A stretch of 64,000 nucleotides of DNA from Bacillota bacterium (lineage in GTDB: Bacteria; Bacillota; Clostridia; Acetivibrionales; DSM-1351), in contig JAEXOY010000015.1 of NCBI GenBank assembly GCA_023439045.1, forward strand, positions 1-64,000, read 5' to 3'. Under the pieces are notes generated by a model. That model ran no database searches, was not told the DNA's origin, and worked only from the letters and a program-made list of their open reading frames with translations. Every line of letters starts with the position of its first letter. Within the stretch, counting starts at the first letter, position 1. The position numbers and the translations under genes were made by a program. Below are positions 54,701 to 62,162 of the stretch, piece after piece.

Positions 54701-55007
54701 CTAACTGTACAGCCATATTCAGACCTGTTTGACCACCTAAAGAGGCAAGTATCCCATCAGGCTTTTCTTTTATAATAACCTGCTTAACAAACTCTAAAGT
54801 GATAGGTTCTATATAAACTTTATCAGCTGACTGTGTATCGGTCATTATTGTAGCAGGATTGGAGTTGATAAGAACAACCTCAATTCCTTCTTCTCTGAGG
54901 GATTTGCAGGCCTGTGTTCCGGAATAATCAAACTCTGCTGCCTGACCAATAATTATTGGGCCGGAGCCAATAACCAATACCTTCTTTATGTTTTTATTTT
55001 TTGGCAT
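51795..55007 (-). CDS. carB: Carbamoyl-phosphate synthase, large subunit
   Basis: 1070 residues; two homologous ATP-grasp halves, each opening with VLVIGSGPI-type motifs (IIIGQAAEFDYSGTQACKSL; IRIGQGIEFDYCSVHSVQTL), oligomerisation domain between them, and a C-terminal MGS-like allosteric domain (about 935-1070). Works with CarA on glutamine-derived ammonia. The ATG 55007 is preceded by GGAAATAAAG, a modest ribosome binding site. The context (with argF, no pyr genes) suggests an arginine-specific copy. Confidence 0.97.
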   Translation of the reverse strand: MPKNKNIKKVLVIGSGPIIIGQAAEFDYSGTQACKSLREEGIEVVLINSNPATIMTDTQSADKVYIEPITLEFVKQVIIKEKPDGILASLGGQTGLNMAVQLAEDGIIDEMNITLLGTSLNSIKRAEDRELFKQTMEEINEKVAISKIVTNLTDAVEFAQEIGFPIIIRPAYTLGGSGGGIANNMDEFKYICGKGLKLSMISQVLLEQSVAGWKEIEYEVMRDSADNCIIICNMENFDPVGVHTGDSIVVAPSQTLSDVEYQMLRTASIKIIRALDIKGGCNIQFALNPTSFEYVVIEVNPRVSRSSALASKATGYPIARVTAKIAIGMTLDEIKNSVTKNTSACFEPSLDYVVTKVPRWPFDKFANADRSLGTQMKATGEVMAIGRTFEESLLKAIDSLDIKFNYQLGLSLFDNMGREELVEYIKHASDQRMFAICKAIQKGVSAGEIVRITKIDDFFIRKLKKIVKLGDEITNAGIAWLDYDLYSRAKKIGFGDSYIANLCNVPLEKILELREKFPINPVYKIVDTCAGEFEAVTPYYYSTYEEKDDVLVSDNDKVLVIGSGPIRIGQGIEFDYCSVHSVQTLKELGIESIIINNNPETVSTDFDTSDKLYFEPLTKECVLDIIEKEKPLGVIVQFGGQTAINLAEKLHQEGVTILGTSVHSIDVAEDRDKFLKLLDSLNIPIPKGSTAFSFEHAKEIAENIGYPVLVRPSYVLGGRAMEVVYDDKTLEEYITMASEISTQHPILIDKYIVGKELEVDGICDGEEVLIPGIMEHVERAGVHSGDSIAVYPPYTISAKVKATIEDYTIKLAKALKVVGLFNIQFVMDTDEKVYVIEVNPRASRTVPIMSKITGIPMVSVATKLIMGMKLKYLGYHNGLAKEADYTVVKAPVFSFSKLTTVDTFLGPEMKSTGEVMGVDRDYLSALYKAFAASGMNIPSGGNVLLSVADRDKEECKIIAGKLLDQGFRLTATPGTFRALEGAGIPVTEIPDDKVLDAIKEDKITLVINTPTRGKIPTRKGFILRRTTMEYNISCITSLDTTNAMLSVLERLTSAISTDVYSLDEYSIYRG

Positions 55008-55134
55008 ACGCTTTATTTCCTTTCAAAAAATATTCAAATAGACAAACATAACAATCATTTTTATCGAAATATTCTAATAGATTAATATAACAATGATTAT
55101 TTATACATATTTTTGATACGCTAAACCAATCGAA

Positions 55135-56193
55135 TTATCCCATCATAGTGACAAAATCATCAAAAATATATGCTGAATCCTGTGGGCCAGGTGCTGCTTC
55201 AGGGTGATACTGAACACTGATAAGTGGAAGGTTTTTGTGCCTAAAGCCTTCAACAGTATTGTCATTTACATTGTAATGGGTGATTGTTATATCATCGGTA
55301 TCACAAGAATCTATTGCGTAATTGTGATTCTGTGAGGTGATATAGCATCTACCTGTTATATTATCCTTTACTGGGTGATTGCCTCCGTGGTGCCCAAACT
55401 TAAGCTTCTTTACTGTAAGACCAAGAGAAAGGCCTAACAGCTGATGACCAAGGCATATACCCATGATAGGTTTTTTGCCCAAAAGCTTCTTGATTGTCTC
55501 CTTTTGAATAATAAGGTCTCTTGGGTCGCCAGGTCCATTTGAAAGAAGTATTCCATCTGGGTTGTAGGCCATAATCTCATCATAGGTTGAGAAAGCCGGC
55601 AGGATATGTATATCGCAATCCCTGCTTTGAAGAGAACGAATTATATTACTCTTAACTCCAAAATCAATAAGTACTACTTTTTTACCCTTTCCTGCTATAT
55701 GAACAGGAGTCTTTGTGGTAACCTCCATAACAAGGTTACGGGGTTGATTTTGGTAGTTTTTTAACCTCTTGCTCAAGATATCCAGGTTACCACATTCAGT
55801 AGAGATGATTCCAAACATACTTCCAAACTTACGTATATGCTGTGTAAGAGCACGAGTGTCAATACTCTTGATACCCACAATGTTATGCTTTACAAAATAT
55901 TGATTTGGGTCAAGGTTATTTCTCCAATTGCTGGGTGTTGAGCATAGTTCTTTTACAATAAAGCCTTGAACATGTGGCTTATATGATTCATTATCTATAT
56001 CATTGAACCCATAGTTACCTATCAAAGGGTAGGTCATTGTGACAATTTGACCATTGTATGATGGGTCGGTTGAAATTTCCTGATATCCGGTCATACAGGT
56101 GTTGAAAACAATCTCACCTGCTGTTTCTCCGCATTTTCCAAAACCTTCTCCAGAGAAGTATGTTCCATCTTCCAATAACAATACTGCTTTCAT
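55135..56193 (-). CDS. carA: Carbamoyl-phosphate synthase, small (glutaminase) subunit
   Basis: 352 residues; N-terminal CarA-specific domain (LEDGTYFSGEGFGK, GYQEISTDPSYNGQ) and a class-I glutamine amidotransferase domain with nucleophile Cys in MGICLGHQLLGL and partner His-Glu in SVQYHPEAAPG. AAAGGAATGG and family length favour ATG 56193; the open frame reaches 56217. Lies 127 bases before carB. Confidence 0.96.
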   Translation of the reverse strand: MKAVLLLEDGTYFSGEGFGKCGETAGEIVFNTCMTGYQEISTDPSYNGQIVTMTYPLIGNYGFNDIDNESYKPHVQGFIVKELCSTPSNWRNNLDPNQYFVKHNIVGIKSIDTRALTQHIRKFGSMFGIISTECGNLDILSKRLKNYQNQPRNLVMEVTTKTPVHIAGKGKKVVLIDFGVKSNIIRSLQSRDCDIHILPAFSTYDEIMAYNPDGILLSNGPGDPRDLIIQKETIKKLLGKKPIMGICLGHQLLGLSLGLTVKKLKFGHHGGNHPVKDNITGRCYITSQNHNYAIDSCDTDDITITHYNVNDNTVEGFRHKNLPLISVQYHPEAAPGPQDSAYIFDDFVTMMG

Positions 56194-56217
56194 TATAATT
56201 ACCATTCCTTTCTTCAA

Positions 56218-56398
56218 TGAAGCTATCAGCGTATCTTGTTCGTTTGTTTGCGTTTTATTCTAAGTATCCATTTTATCTATTTTTATTTGTTCTAGCTTTT
56301 GGGCTTATTCTGGACTTTGAGTTAGTCTAGATTGTTTTATTGTAGCTTTTGGTTTATTTGATTAATTTCCAGGTGTTTTTATTTTATTCTAGTTTGTT
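56218..56398 (-). other. A-rich gap between argD and carA
   Basis: About 180 bases that read almost without T on the coding strand, with repeated AAAAGCTA-type words. No promoter, terminator or ORF is visible, so it is probably a transcribed unstructured spacer that keeps argD and carA on one RNA. Not a riboswitch that I can name. Confidence 0.4.
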
Positions 56399-57598
56399 TT
56401 ATACTATAGGATTCTCTATTGAGCTTTTTAGCGCCAGTATGAATTTATCCACGTCTTGGGTGGTTACGATTAGTGGTGGCAGTATTCTAAGAATATTACT
56501 ACCTACGTTACCAATAAGGTAACCTTTTTCAAACATTTTTGATTTTATTTCGGCAGCCATAGGCTTTTGAAGTTCTACACCCAGCATTAGGCCCAATGAG
56601 CGTATTTCTTTAATTATGTCGCAAGAGAATGTTTCGTTAAGTTTATCAGCGAAGTACTTGCCAACTGTAGCAGCATTTTCTACAAGCTTTTCTTCCTTCA
56701 TGATATCCATAACCGCCAACCCCGCTGAGCATGCCAGAGCATTTCCTCCAAATGTAGAACCGTGATCCCCTGGAGCAAATGCCTGTGCAACCTGCTGCTT
56801 AGCACAGGCCGCACCAATTGGAATACCATTTCCTAAGGCTTTTGCCAGTGTGAATATATCGGGCTCAACTGAGAAATGCTCATAAGCAAAAAGTTTTCCT
56901 GTTCTGCCCATACCAGTCTGTATTTCATCAAATATAAGCAGAATATTGTGGGTGTCGCAGAGCTGTCGAACCTGCTTAATGTACTCCTTATCACATGGGT
57001 ATACACCACTCTCACCCTGTATAGGCTCTAGCATTATGGCGCAGGTATTAGGTGAAATAGCGCTTTTGAGAGCCTCAATATCATTTATTGCAACCTTTTT
57101 GAACCCCTGTGTCAGTGGGGCAAACGGCTTACTGTATTTTTCCTGACCTGTTGCACTTAGGGTAGTAATGGTTCTGCCGTGGAAGGATTTTTCCAAAGTA
57201 ATTATTTCATACTTTTCGTCCATACCCAGCTTTTTATAGTATATTCTTGCAAGCTTTATAGCACCCTCATTTGCTTCTGCACCACTATTTGCAAAAAATA
57301 TCTTATCAGCACAGGAGTTTTCAACCAGACTCTTAGCTAGCAAGGCTTGTGCTTCTATATAATATAGATTTGAACAATGGACAAGATTGTTTAATTGCTC
57401 AGTAACTCTTTTTATAAAGGTTGGATGGCTATGACCAATGGAGGTTACAGCTATTCCTGCAAAAAAATCCTTATAAACTTTACCCTCGGTACTAACAAGT
57501 TCAATTCCTTTTCCTGACTTAAAGCAGACAGGTGTTCTCTTGCCGAAGGTATTCATATAATAGTTATCATCTATATGTACTATTTCATTTAATTTCAT
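56399..57598 (-). CDS. argD: Acetylornithine aminotransferase
   Basis: PLP enzyme converting N-acetylglutamate semialdehyde to N-acetylornithine. 399 residues. PLP Lys in TLAKALGNGIPIG, IFDEIQTGMGRTG, and NSGAEANEGAIKLAR are visible. AGAGAGGATG sets ATG 57598; the frame runs to 57646 upstream. Its promoter with an ARG box lies at 57638-57666. It starts a sub-operon argD-carAB-argF. Confidence 0.96.
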   Translation of the reverse strand: MKLNEIVHIDDNYYMNTFGKRTPVCFKSGKGIELVSTEGKVYKDFFAGIAVTSIGHSHPTFIKRVTEQLNNLVHCSNLYYIEAQALLAKSLVENSCADKIFFANSGAEANEGAIKLARIYYKKLGMDEKYEIITLEKSFHGRTITTLSATGQEKYSKPFAPLTQGFKKVAINDIEALKSAISPNTCAIMLEPIQGESGVYPCDKEYIKQVRQLCDTHNILLIFDEIQTGMGRTGKLFAYEHFSVEPDIFTLAKALGNGIPIGAACAKQQVAQAFAPGDHGSTFGGNALACSAGLAVMDIMKEEKLVENAATVGKYFADKLNETFSCDIIKEIRSLGLMLGVELQKPMAAEIKSKMFEKGYLIGNVGSNILRILPPLIVTTQDVDKFILALKSSIENPIV

Positions 57599-57637
57599 AG
57601 TATCATCCTCTCTATAAAAAAATAGAATATGCTTATA

Positions 57638-57666
57638 ATTATACATAACTATGCATAAAAATGCAA
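57638..57666 (-). promoter_or_regulatory. argD promoter with ARG box
   Basis: On the minus strand TTGCAT (57666-57661), 17-base spacer, TATAAT (57643-57638). The palindrome TGCATAAAAATGCA (57652-57665) covers the -35 and fits the ArgR/AhrC ARG box, so arginine-dependent repression is expected. Confidence 0.8.
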
Positions 57667-57697
57667 TTAATATTTACAATTATTTAGGCTCATGTAA

Positions 57698-57718
57698 AAA
57701 AAGGCTCAAGGCCTTTTT
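57698..57718 (-). terminator. Terminator after the PilZ gene
   Basis: AAAAAGGC (57698-57705) pairs with GCCTTTTT (57711-57718), loop 5; on the minus strand it ends in seven T. Confidence 0.75.
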
Positions 57719-57740
57719 ATAGTAATTTTTAAAACATATC

Positions 57741-57845
57741 GATTTCTATATTAGATATTGCATTTCTATACTATTTAAATGTTTCTATATTATATATTGA
57801 TTTCAATATTAGTTATTGATTTCTATATTATATATTGATTTCTTA
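57741..57845. repeat. 19-bp degenerate tandem repeat array starting at the PilZ stop
   Basis: Units close to GATTTCTATATTATATATT at 57741, 57760, 57781, 57799, 57818 and a partial copy at 57837. The last full unit and the partial copy encode the end of the PilZ protein (NQYII and stop). A further related stretch, GATTTCTATATT, occurs in the argB terminator at 58537-58548. Confidence 0.8.
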
Positions 57846-58461
57846 GATAATCAAAAGATTTGTTTAGAGAAAAAATAAAGCAGGAAAGCTTATTGCTATT
57901 GTCGATATCTATGTGATTTATTAAAATGCTGTACATAAGTAATGGTCCAACTTGACCACTCCTCACTATATTTCCTGAGAAGTATATTATACCGTCATTA
58001 AAAGTATTTAAGCTAATGTCGTAAACCTCATCTTGGCTAAGAAGATTATTTGTACATATGCAAATCCCGCTTAAAGATATATTTGAAGTAACACCATATA
58101 TTACACCAATCTTCTCATTTGACACTTCAACAGGTAGGTGAATATCTTGTCTAGTCAAGGCTCTTTGGTTAATTGTGTCATTAACCGTGGTTATATTAAC
58201 TCTGAAATGGGGGAGAGTACCCAAGGTAATATTGCTAACTTTGCCTGAAATGATATATTCAAAGTACTCATTTCCATATTTAATAATTACGTTTGAGCCC
58301 ACCATTAAATGTGAATTCACCATATCAGGTGTAAAAGGCAAGTCTATATATTCTTCAGTGCATTGTATCACGATATTTAATGTCCAGCGGATATTGTGCT
58401 CAACCTTGATGCTGATCAGAACACCAGGGAAAAGAGTGTACTTTATATCAACACTTCTCAT
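57823..58461 (-). CDS. PilZ-domain protein (candidate c-di-GMP receptor)
   Basis: A 212-residue protein of the YcgR-like plan: an N-terminal flagellar-brake-type domain (about 1-105) and a PilZ domain (about 110-210). The c-di-GMP residues are visible as R-A-L-T-R (RxxxR) and NISLSGICI (the D/NxSxxG pattern). The last residues come from the 19-bp repeat. It sits between argB and argD on the same strand, which is unusual. The upstream gap to argB is 120 bases and holds the argB terminator, so it may have its own promoter. Output target unknown. Confidence 0.8.
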   Translation of the reverse strand: MRSVDIKYTLFPGVLISIKVEHNIRWTLNIVIQCTEEYIDLPFTPDMVNSHLMVGSNVIIKYGNEYFEYIISGKVSNITLGTLPHFRVNITTVNDTINQRALTRQDIHLPVEVSNEKIGVIYGVTSNISLSGICICTNNLLSQDEVYDISLNTFNDGIIYFSGNIVRSGQVGPLLMYSILINHIDIDNSNKLSCFIFSLNKSFDYLRNQYII

Positions 58462-58526
58462 GAATTCATCCTTTCATAAAGCACTATTGATGTGGATATT
58501 TGAGATATCGTCACTTAAAAAGTAAA

Positions 58527-58552
58527 GCCAAATATAGATTTCTATATTTGGC
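58527..58552 (-). terminator. Terminator of argCB
   Basis: GCCAAATATAGA (58527-58538) pairs perfectly with TCTATATTTGGC (58541-58552), followed on the minus strand by a T-rich run. It separates argB from the PilZ gene. Confidence 0.8.
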
Positions 58553-58581
58553 CTAAAAATCCTGCTGAAAAATAAGATATT

Positions 58582-59493
58582 TTAATACAATGCTTCGTTT
58601 TGGTGATAAAGCTTTTTATCTTTCATTATCATTGTACCTATTCCTTTGTATGTAAAGATTTCAAGAAGTATACAATGAGGTATTCTGCCATCAATAATAT
58701 GCGTTCTTCCAACTCCTTTATCGAGTGCATCAACACAGCCAAGCACCTTTGGAATCATACCGCCAACTATAGTTTTATCGGAGATTAGCTTATATACTTC
58801 TTCGATAGTAAGAGCAGGTATTATTGAGTCGCTGTCCTTTGAAGCTTTTACTCCCTCAACATCGGTCAAAAGCATAAGTTTTTCGGCCTTAAGTGCTGCT
58901 GCAATTTCACCTGCCACAGTATCTGCATTAATATTATAACTCTCTCCGTTTGGACCAACACCAATAGGTGCTACAACGGGTATATATTCGTCCTGGCAAA
59001 TCAAATCTATCACCTTTGAATTGATCTTTGTAATGTTACCAACAAAACCAATATCTCTTAGTTCTCCATCAATCTCTGTCTTATATTGCTCACATTCTAT
59101 CAATTTTCCGTCAATTCCACAAAGTCCAATGGCTTTACCACCTTTACTGTTAAGTAATGAAACAATTTCTTTGTTGGTTTTGCCTACTAGCACCATTTGA
59201 GCAACCTCAATAGTCTGTGAATCAGTCACACGCAGGCCATTAACGAACTCGCTTTTGACATCAAATTTCTGCAATGCTTTGTTAATATCAGGACCTCCGC
59301 CATGAACTAGTACAGGATTCATTCCTATGTATTTAAGAAGAGTGATATCCTCCATAACAGAGTTTTTTAATTCGTCGTTTATCATTGCATTGCCCCCGTA
59401 CTTGATTACTACAGTTTTCCCATATAATTTCTGTATATAAGGCAAGGCCTCTATTAATATCTCAGCTTTTTTTATTAAATTATCATAATTCAT
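58582..59493 (-). CDS. argB: Acetylglutamate kinase
   Basis: Phosphorylates N-acetylglutamate; the usual feedback point by arginine. 303 residues of the amino-acid kinase fold: VVIKYGGNAM, VLVHGGGPDINKAL, KSEFVNGLRVTD and INADTVAGEIAAAL. The longer N-terminus with its helix (about 1-20, AEILIEALPYIQKLYGKT) is typical of arginine-inhibited hexameric forms. AAAGGACTT before ATG 59493. Follows argC by 145 bases. Confidence 0.97.
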   Translation of the reverse strand: MNYDNLIKKAEILIEALPYIQKLYGKTVVIKYGGNAMINDELKNSVMEDITLLKYIGMNPVLVHGGGPDINKALQKFDVKSEFVNGLRVTDSQTIEVAQMVLVGKTNKEIVSLLNSKGGKAIGLCGIDGKLIECEQYKTEIDGELRDIGFVGNITKINSKVIDLICQDEYIPVVAPIGVGPNGESYNINADTVAGEIAAALKAEKLMLLTDVEGVKASKDSDSIIPALTIEEVYKLISDKTIVGGMIPKVLGCVDALDKGVGRTHIIDGRIPHCILLEIFTYKGIGTMIMKDKKLYHQNEALY

Positions 59494-59638
59494 TGTACTA
59501 AGTCCTTTCTGTTTTGAATTCTATTTGCATATAGGAATTCTTTAAATTAATATATGTTAAATTAATATCTGTTAAATTAATATCTCATTTTATAAATCAA
59601 TGTATATTTATAAAGTACTTATTATATAGCATCATTTA

Positions 59639-60580
59639 CTAGAGACCTGCACTTTCGTCTAATCCCAACATTATATTCATACATTGAACTGCTGCACCGG
59701 ACGAACCTTTGCCGAGATTATCAAGTACGGCGGTAAGCATGACTTGGTCCTCGTTTCCAGTAACGTAGATCTCCAAAGAATTGGTGTCATTTACTTTGTT
59801 TGCATTAATAAAACCATTAGGTAGCAAATTCTCTGAACCTAGGGGCATAACCTTGACAAATCTACCATTGGAATAATACTGTTCTAAAGCAGTATGAAAA
59901 TCCTTAACCGAATATTTTTTGCTCAGCAGTCTATTATGTATAGGAACACATACAGACATACCCTTATAATAATTGCATACTAGAGGAGAAAAAATAGGAG
60001 CATACAACAACCCACAAATGTACTTCATTTCAGGGATATGCTTATGAGAAAGACCAAGAGCATATAATTGTGGTGTTTCAAGTCTATCTTCAAATTCAGT
60101 TTGAAATTGATTGATAAGCTTTTTCCCTCCACCGCTATAACCTGAAACAGCATGAGTAGTTATGGGATAATCCGAGTTTATCAGTCCCATAGTAATACAG
60201 GGATATAGAAGTGAAATAAAGCCGGTTGCATAGCACCCTGGGACTGAGACGCGATAGGACTTGGCTATTTTTTCACGATGCTCTAAGCTAAGCTCCGGAA
60301 ATCCATAACACCATTCGGGGTTTACTCTATGTGCCGTACTCGCATCAATAATCTTCGTTAAGGGGTTAGAAATCAGAGACACCGACTCCTTTGCGGCAGT
60401 ATCAGGAAGGCAAAGGAAAACTATGTCAGCACTATTTAATAGAAGCTTCCGTTCATCTACATCCTTTCTCTTTTCAGGATCAATATGTAGTATCATTAGA
60501 TCATCTCTCGAATTTAGGCGGTCATTTATTTGAAGACCTGTAGTGCCTTCACTTCCATCTACAAAAATCTTATACTTCAA
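59639..60580 (-). CDS. argC: N-acetyl-gamma-glutamyl-phosphate reductase, short (type 2) form
   Basis: NADPH-dependent reduction in arginine synthesis. 313 residues, shorter than the usual 340-350 of type 1. Seen: FVDGSEGTTGLQINDRL, VFLCLPDTAAKES, catalytic Cys in VPGCYATGFISLLYP, and HAVSGYSGGGK. Start TTG 60580 is preceded by AAAGGATGG. First gene of the argCB unit, controlled by the ARG-box promoter at 60623. Confidence 0.95.
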   Translation of the reverse strand: MKYKIFVDGSEGTTGLQINDRLNSRDDLMILHIDPEKRKDVDERKLLLNSADIVFLCLPDTAAKESVSLISNPLTKIIDASTAHRVNPEWCYGFPELSLEHREKIAKSYRVSVPGCYATGFISLLYPCITMGLINSDYPITTHAVSGYSGGGKKLINQFQTEFEDRLETPQLYALGLSHKHIPEMKYICGLLYAPIFSPLVCNYYKGMSVCVPIHNRLLSKKYSVKDFHTALEQYYSNGRFVKVMPLGSENLLPNGFINANKVNDTNSLEIYVTGNEDQVMLTAVLDNLGKGSSGAAVQCMNIMLGLDESAGL

Positions 60581-60622
60581 GATTACACCATCCTTTCAGG
60601 TAACCAAAACACTTATTTTATA

Positions 60623-60652
60623 ATTATACATTCTAGTGTATAAAAATTCAAT
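60623..60652 (-). promoter_or_regulatory. argC promoter with ARG box
   Basis: On the minus strand TTGAAT (60651-60646), 17-base spacer, TATAAT (60628-60623). TGTATAAAAATTCAAT (60637-60652) matches the ARG box and covers the -35, the same geometry as at argD. Confidence 0.8.
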
Positions 60653-60736
60653 AAATATATATCCAAAAAAGGTAGTTTTTTTGTTATACAAAGTTACTAA
60701 AAGCAAAAATTTAATTTTGTTAAAAAGTATTATGGT

Positions 60737-60766
60737 TTGGAAGTCCTACAAAGTGTATAGTATAGA
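60737..60766 (+). promoter_or_regulatory. Possible promoter of the MsmK/UgpC-type gene
   Basis: TTGGAA (60737-60742), 18-base spacer, TATAGA (60761-60766), 60 bases before the start. Both hexamers are only partial matches. Confidence 0.4.
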
Positions 60767-60827
60767 TGTGGATAGACAAGACACGAAACAAAGGTCAAAT
60801 ATGTTATCAAATATAGGAGGTTTTTCA

Positions 60828-61946
60828 ATGGCTAGTTTAAAATTGATAAATATCTACAAGAGATATGCTGGCGGCGTTACAGCTGTTAATGATTTCAATC
60901 TTGAAATCGAACACAATGAGTTCCTTGTATTGGTAGGTCCTTCAGGATGTGGTAAGACTACTACATTGAGAATGATTGCTGGTTTGGAAGATATTTCAGA
61001 AGGAGAACTTTACATCGGCGACAAGCTTGTTAACGACGTAGCTCCTAAGGATAGAGATATAGCGATGGTTTTCCAGAACTACGCTCTGTATCCACACATG
61101 ACAGTTTTCGATAACATGGCATTCGGCTTAAAACTCAGAAAGACTCCAAAGGAAGAAATCAAAAAGAGAGTTCAAGAAGCTGCTAAGATTCTTGATATAG
61201 AACACTTGCTTGACAGAAAGCCAAAGGCTTTATCAGGTGGTCAGAGACAGAGAGTTGCGTTAGGTCGTGCTATAGTTCGTGAACCAAAGGTATTCTTGAT
61301 GGATGAGCCTTTGTCAAACCTTGATGCTAAGCTCAGAGTTCAGATGAGAACTGAGATCGGAAGATTGCACAATAGATTAAATACAACATTCATATATGTT
61401 ACACATGACCAGACAGAAGCTATGACAATGGGTACAAGGATTGTTGTTATGAAGGATGGTTACATCCAGCAGGTTGATACTCCAACTGCTCTATATGACA
61501 AGCCATGTAATGTATTCGTTGCTGGATTTATCGGAAGTCCACAAATGAACTTCATAAATGCAACACTTGACAAGCGTGGAGGAGATATTCACCTTGTATT
61601 CGGAAAGAATGATATTAAGCTTCCAGAAGGAAAGGCTAAGAAACTTGAAGGAACAGATTACATTGGTAAGGAAGTTCTTATGGGAATTAGACCTGAAAAC
61701 ATTCATGACGAAGCTATGTACCTAGAATCAATGACTGATAGTATTGTTCAAGCTAATGTTGACCTCGTTGAAATGCTTGGTGCTGAAACTTACCTATACA
61801 TGGTAATTGATGGCGCTACTTCAATGGTTACAGCTAGAGTTAATGCTAGATCAAAGACAAAAACTGGTGATACAATTAAGGTTGCATTTGACGCTAACAA
61901 GGTTCACTTATTTGATAAGGAAACTGAGCGTACAATCATCAACTAG
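60828..61946 (+). CDS. Sugar ABC transporter ATPase, MsmK/UgpC-like
   Basis: A 372-residue MalK-type ATPase that energises carbohydrate importers; in Firmicutes one copy often serves several systems. Walker A GPSGCGKTT, LSGGQRQRVALGRA, LMDEPLSNLDAKLR, and a C-terminal OB-like regulatory domain (about 240-372). AGGAGG six bases before ATG 60828; the frame reaches back to 60636 without a start signal. Regular CTT/GTT/GCT codons suggest strong expression. No permease or binding protein is adjacent, in line with a shared ATPase. Confidence 0.93.
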   Translation: MASLKLINIYKRYAGGVTAVNDFNLEIEHNEFLVLVGPSGCGKTTTLRMIAGLEDISEGELYIGDKLVNDVAPKDRDIAMVFQNYALYPHMTVFDNMAFGLKLRKTPKEEIKKRVQEAAKILDIEHLLDRKPKALSGGQRQRVALGRAIVREPKVFLMDEPLSNLDAKLRVQMRTEIGRLHNRLNTTFIYVTHDQTEAMTMGTRIVVMKDGYIQQVDTPTALYDKPCNVFVAGFIGSPQMNFINATLDKRGGDIHLVFGKNDIKLPEGKAKKLEGTDYIGKEVLMGIRPENIHDEAMYLESMTDSIVQANVDLVEMLGAETYLYMVIDGATSMVTARVNARSKTKTGDTIKVAFDANKVHLFDKETERTIIN

Positions 61947-61968
61947 TATTAAGGAATAACTTATAATT

Positions 61969-61997
61969 AGCGACCATCAAGATATTTGATGGTCGCT
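61969..61997 (+). terminator. Terminator of the MsmK/UgpC-type gene
   Basis: AGCGACCATCAA (61969-61980) pairs with TTGATGGTCGCT (61986-61997), loop 5, followed by a T-run. Confidence 0.9.
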
Positions 61998-62162
61998 TTT
62001 ATGTTGTAAATATAAATTTTATATGAATTGTTATATGCTGAGTAGTCAAAAAAAATAAATTGGTGTATAATTTTATTAAATTATGTTGTTAAGACATTTT
62101 CAATAATAATATATATTTTTGGGAAAATAAAAAATATGCTTTTTAGCCTTTAGGAGGTTCTT

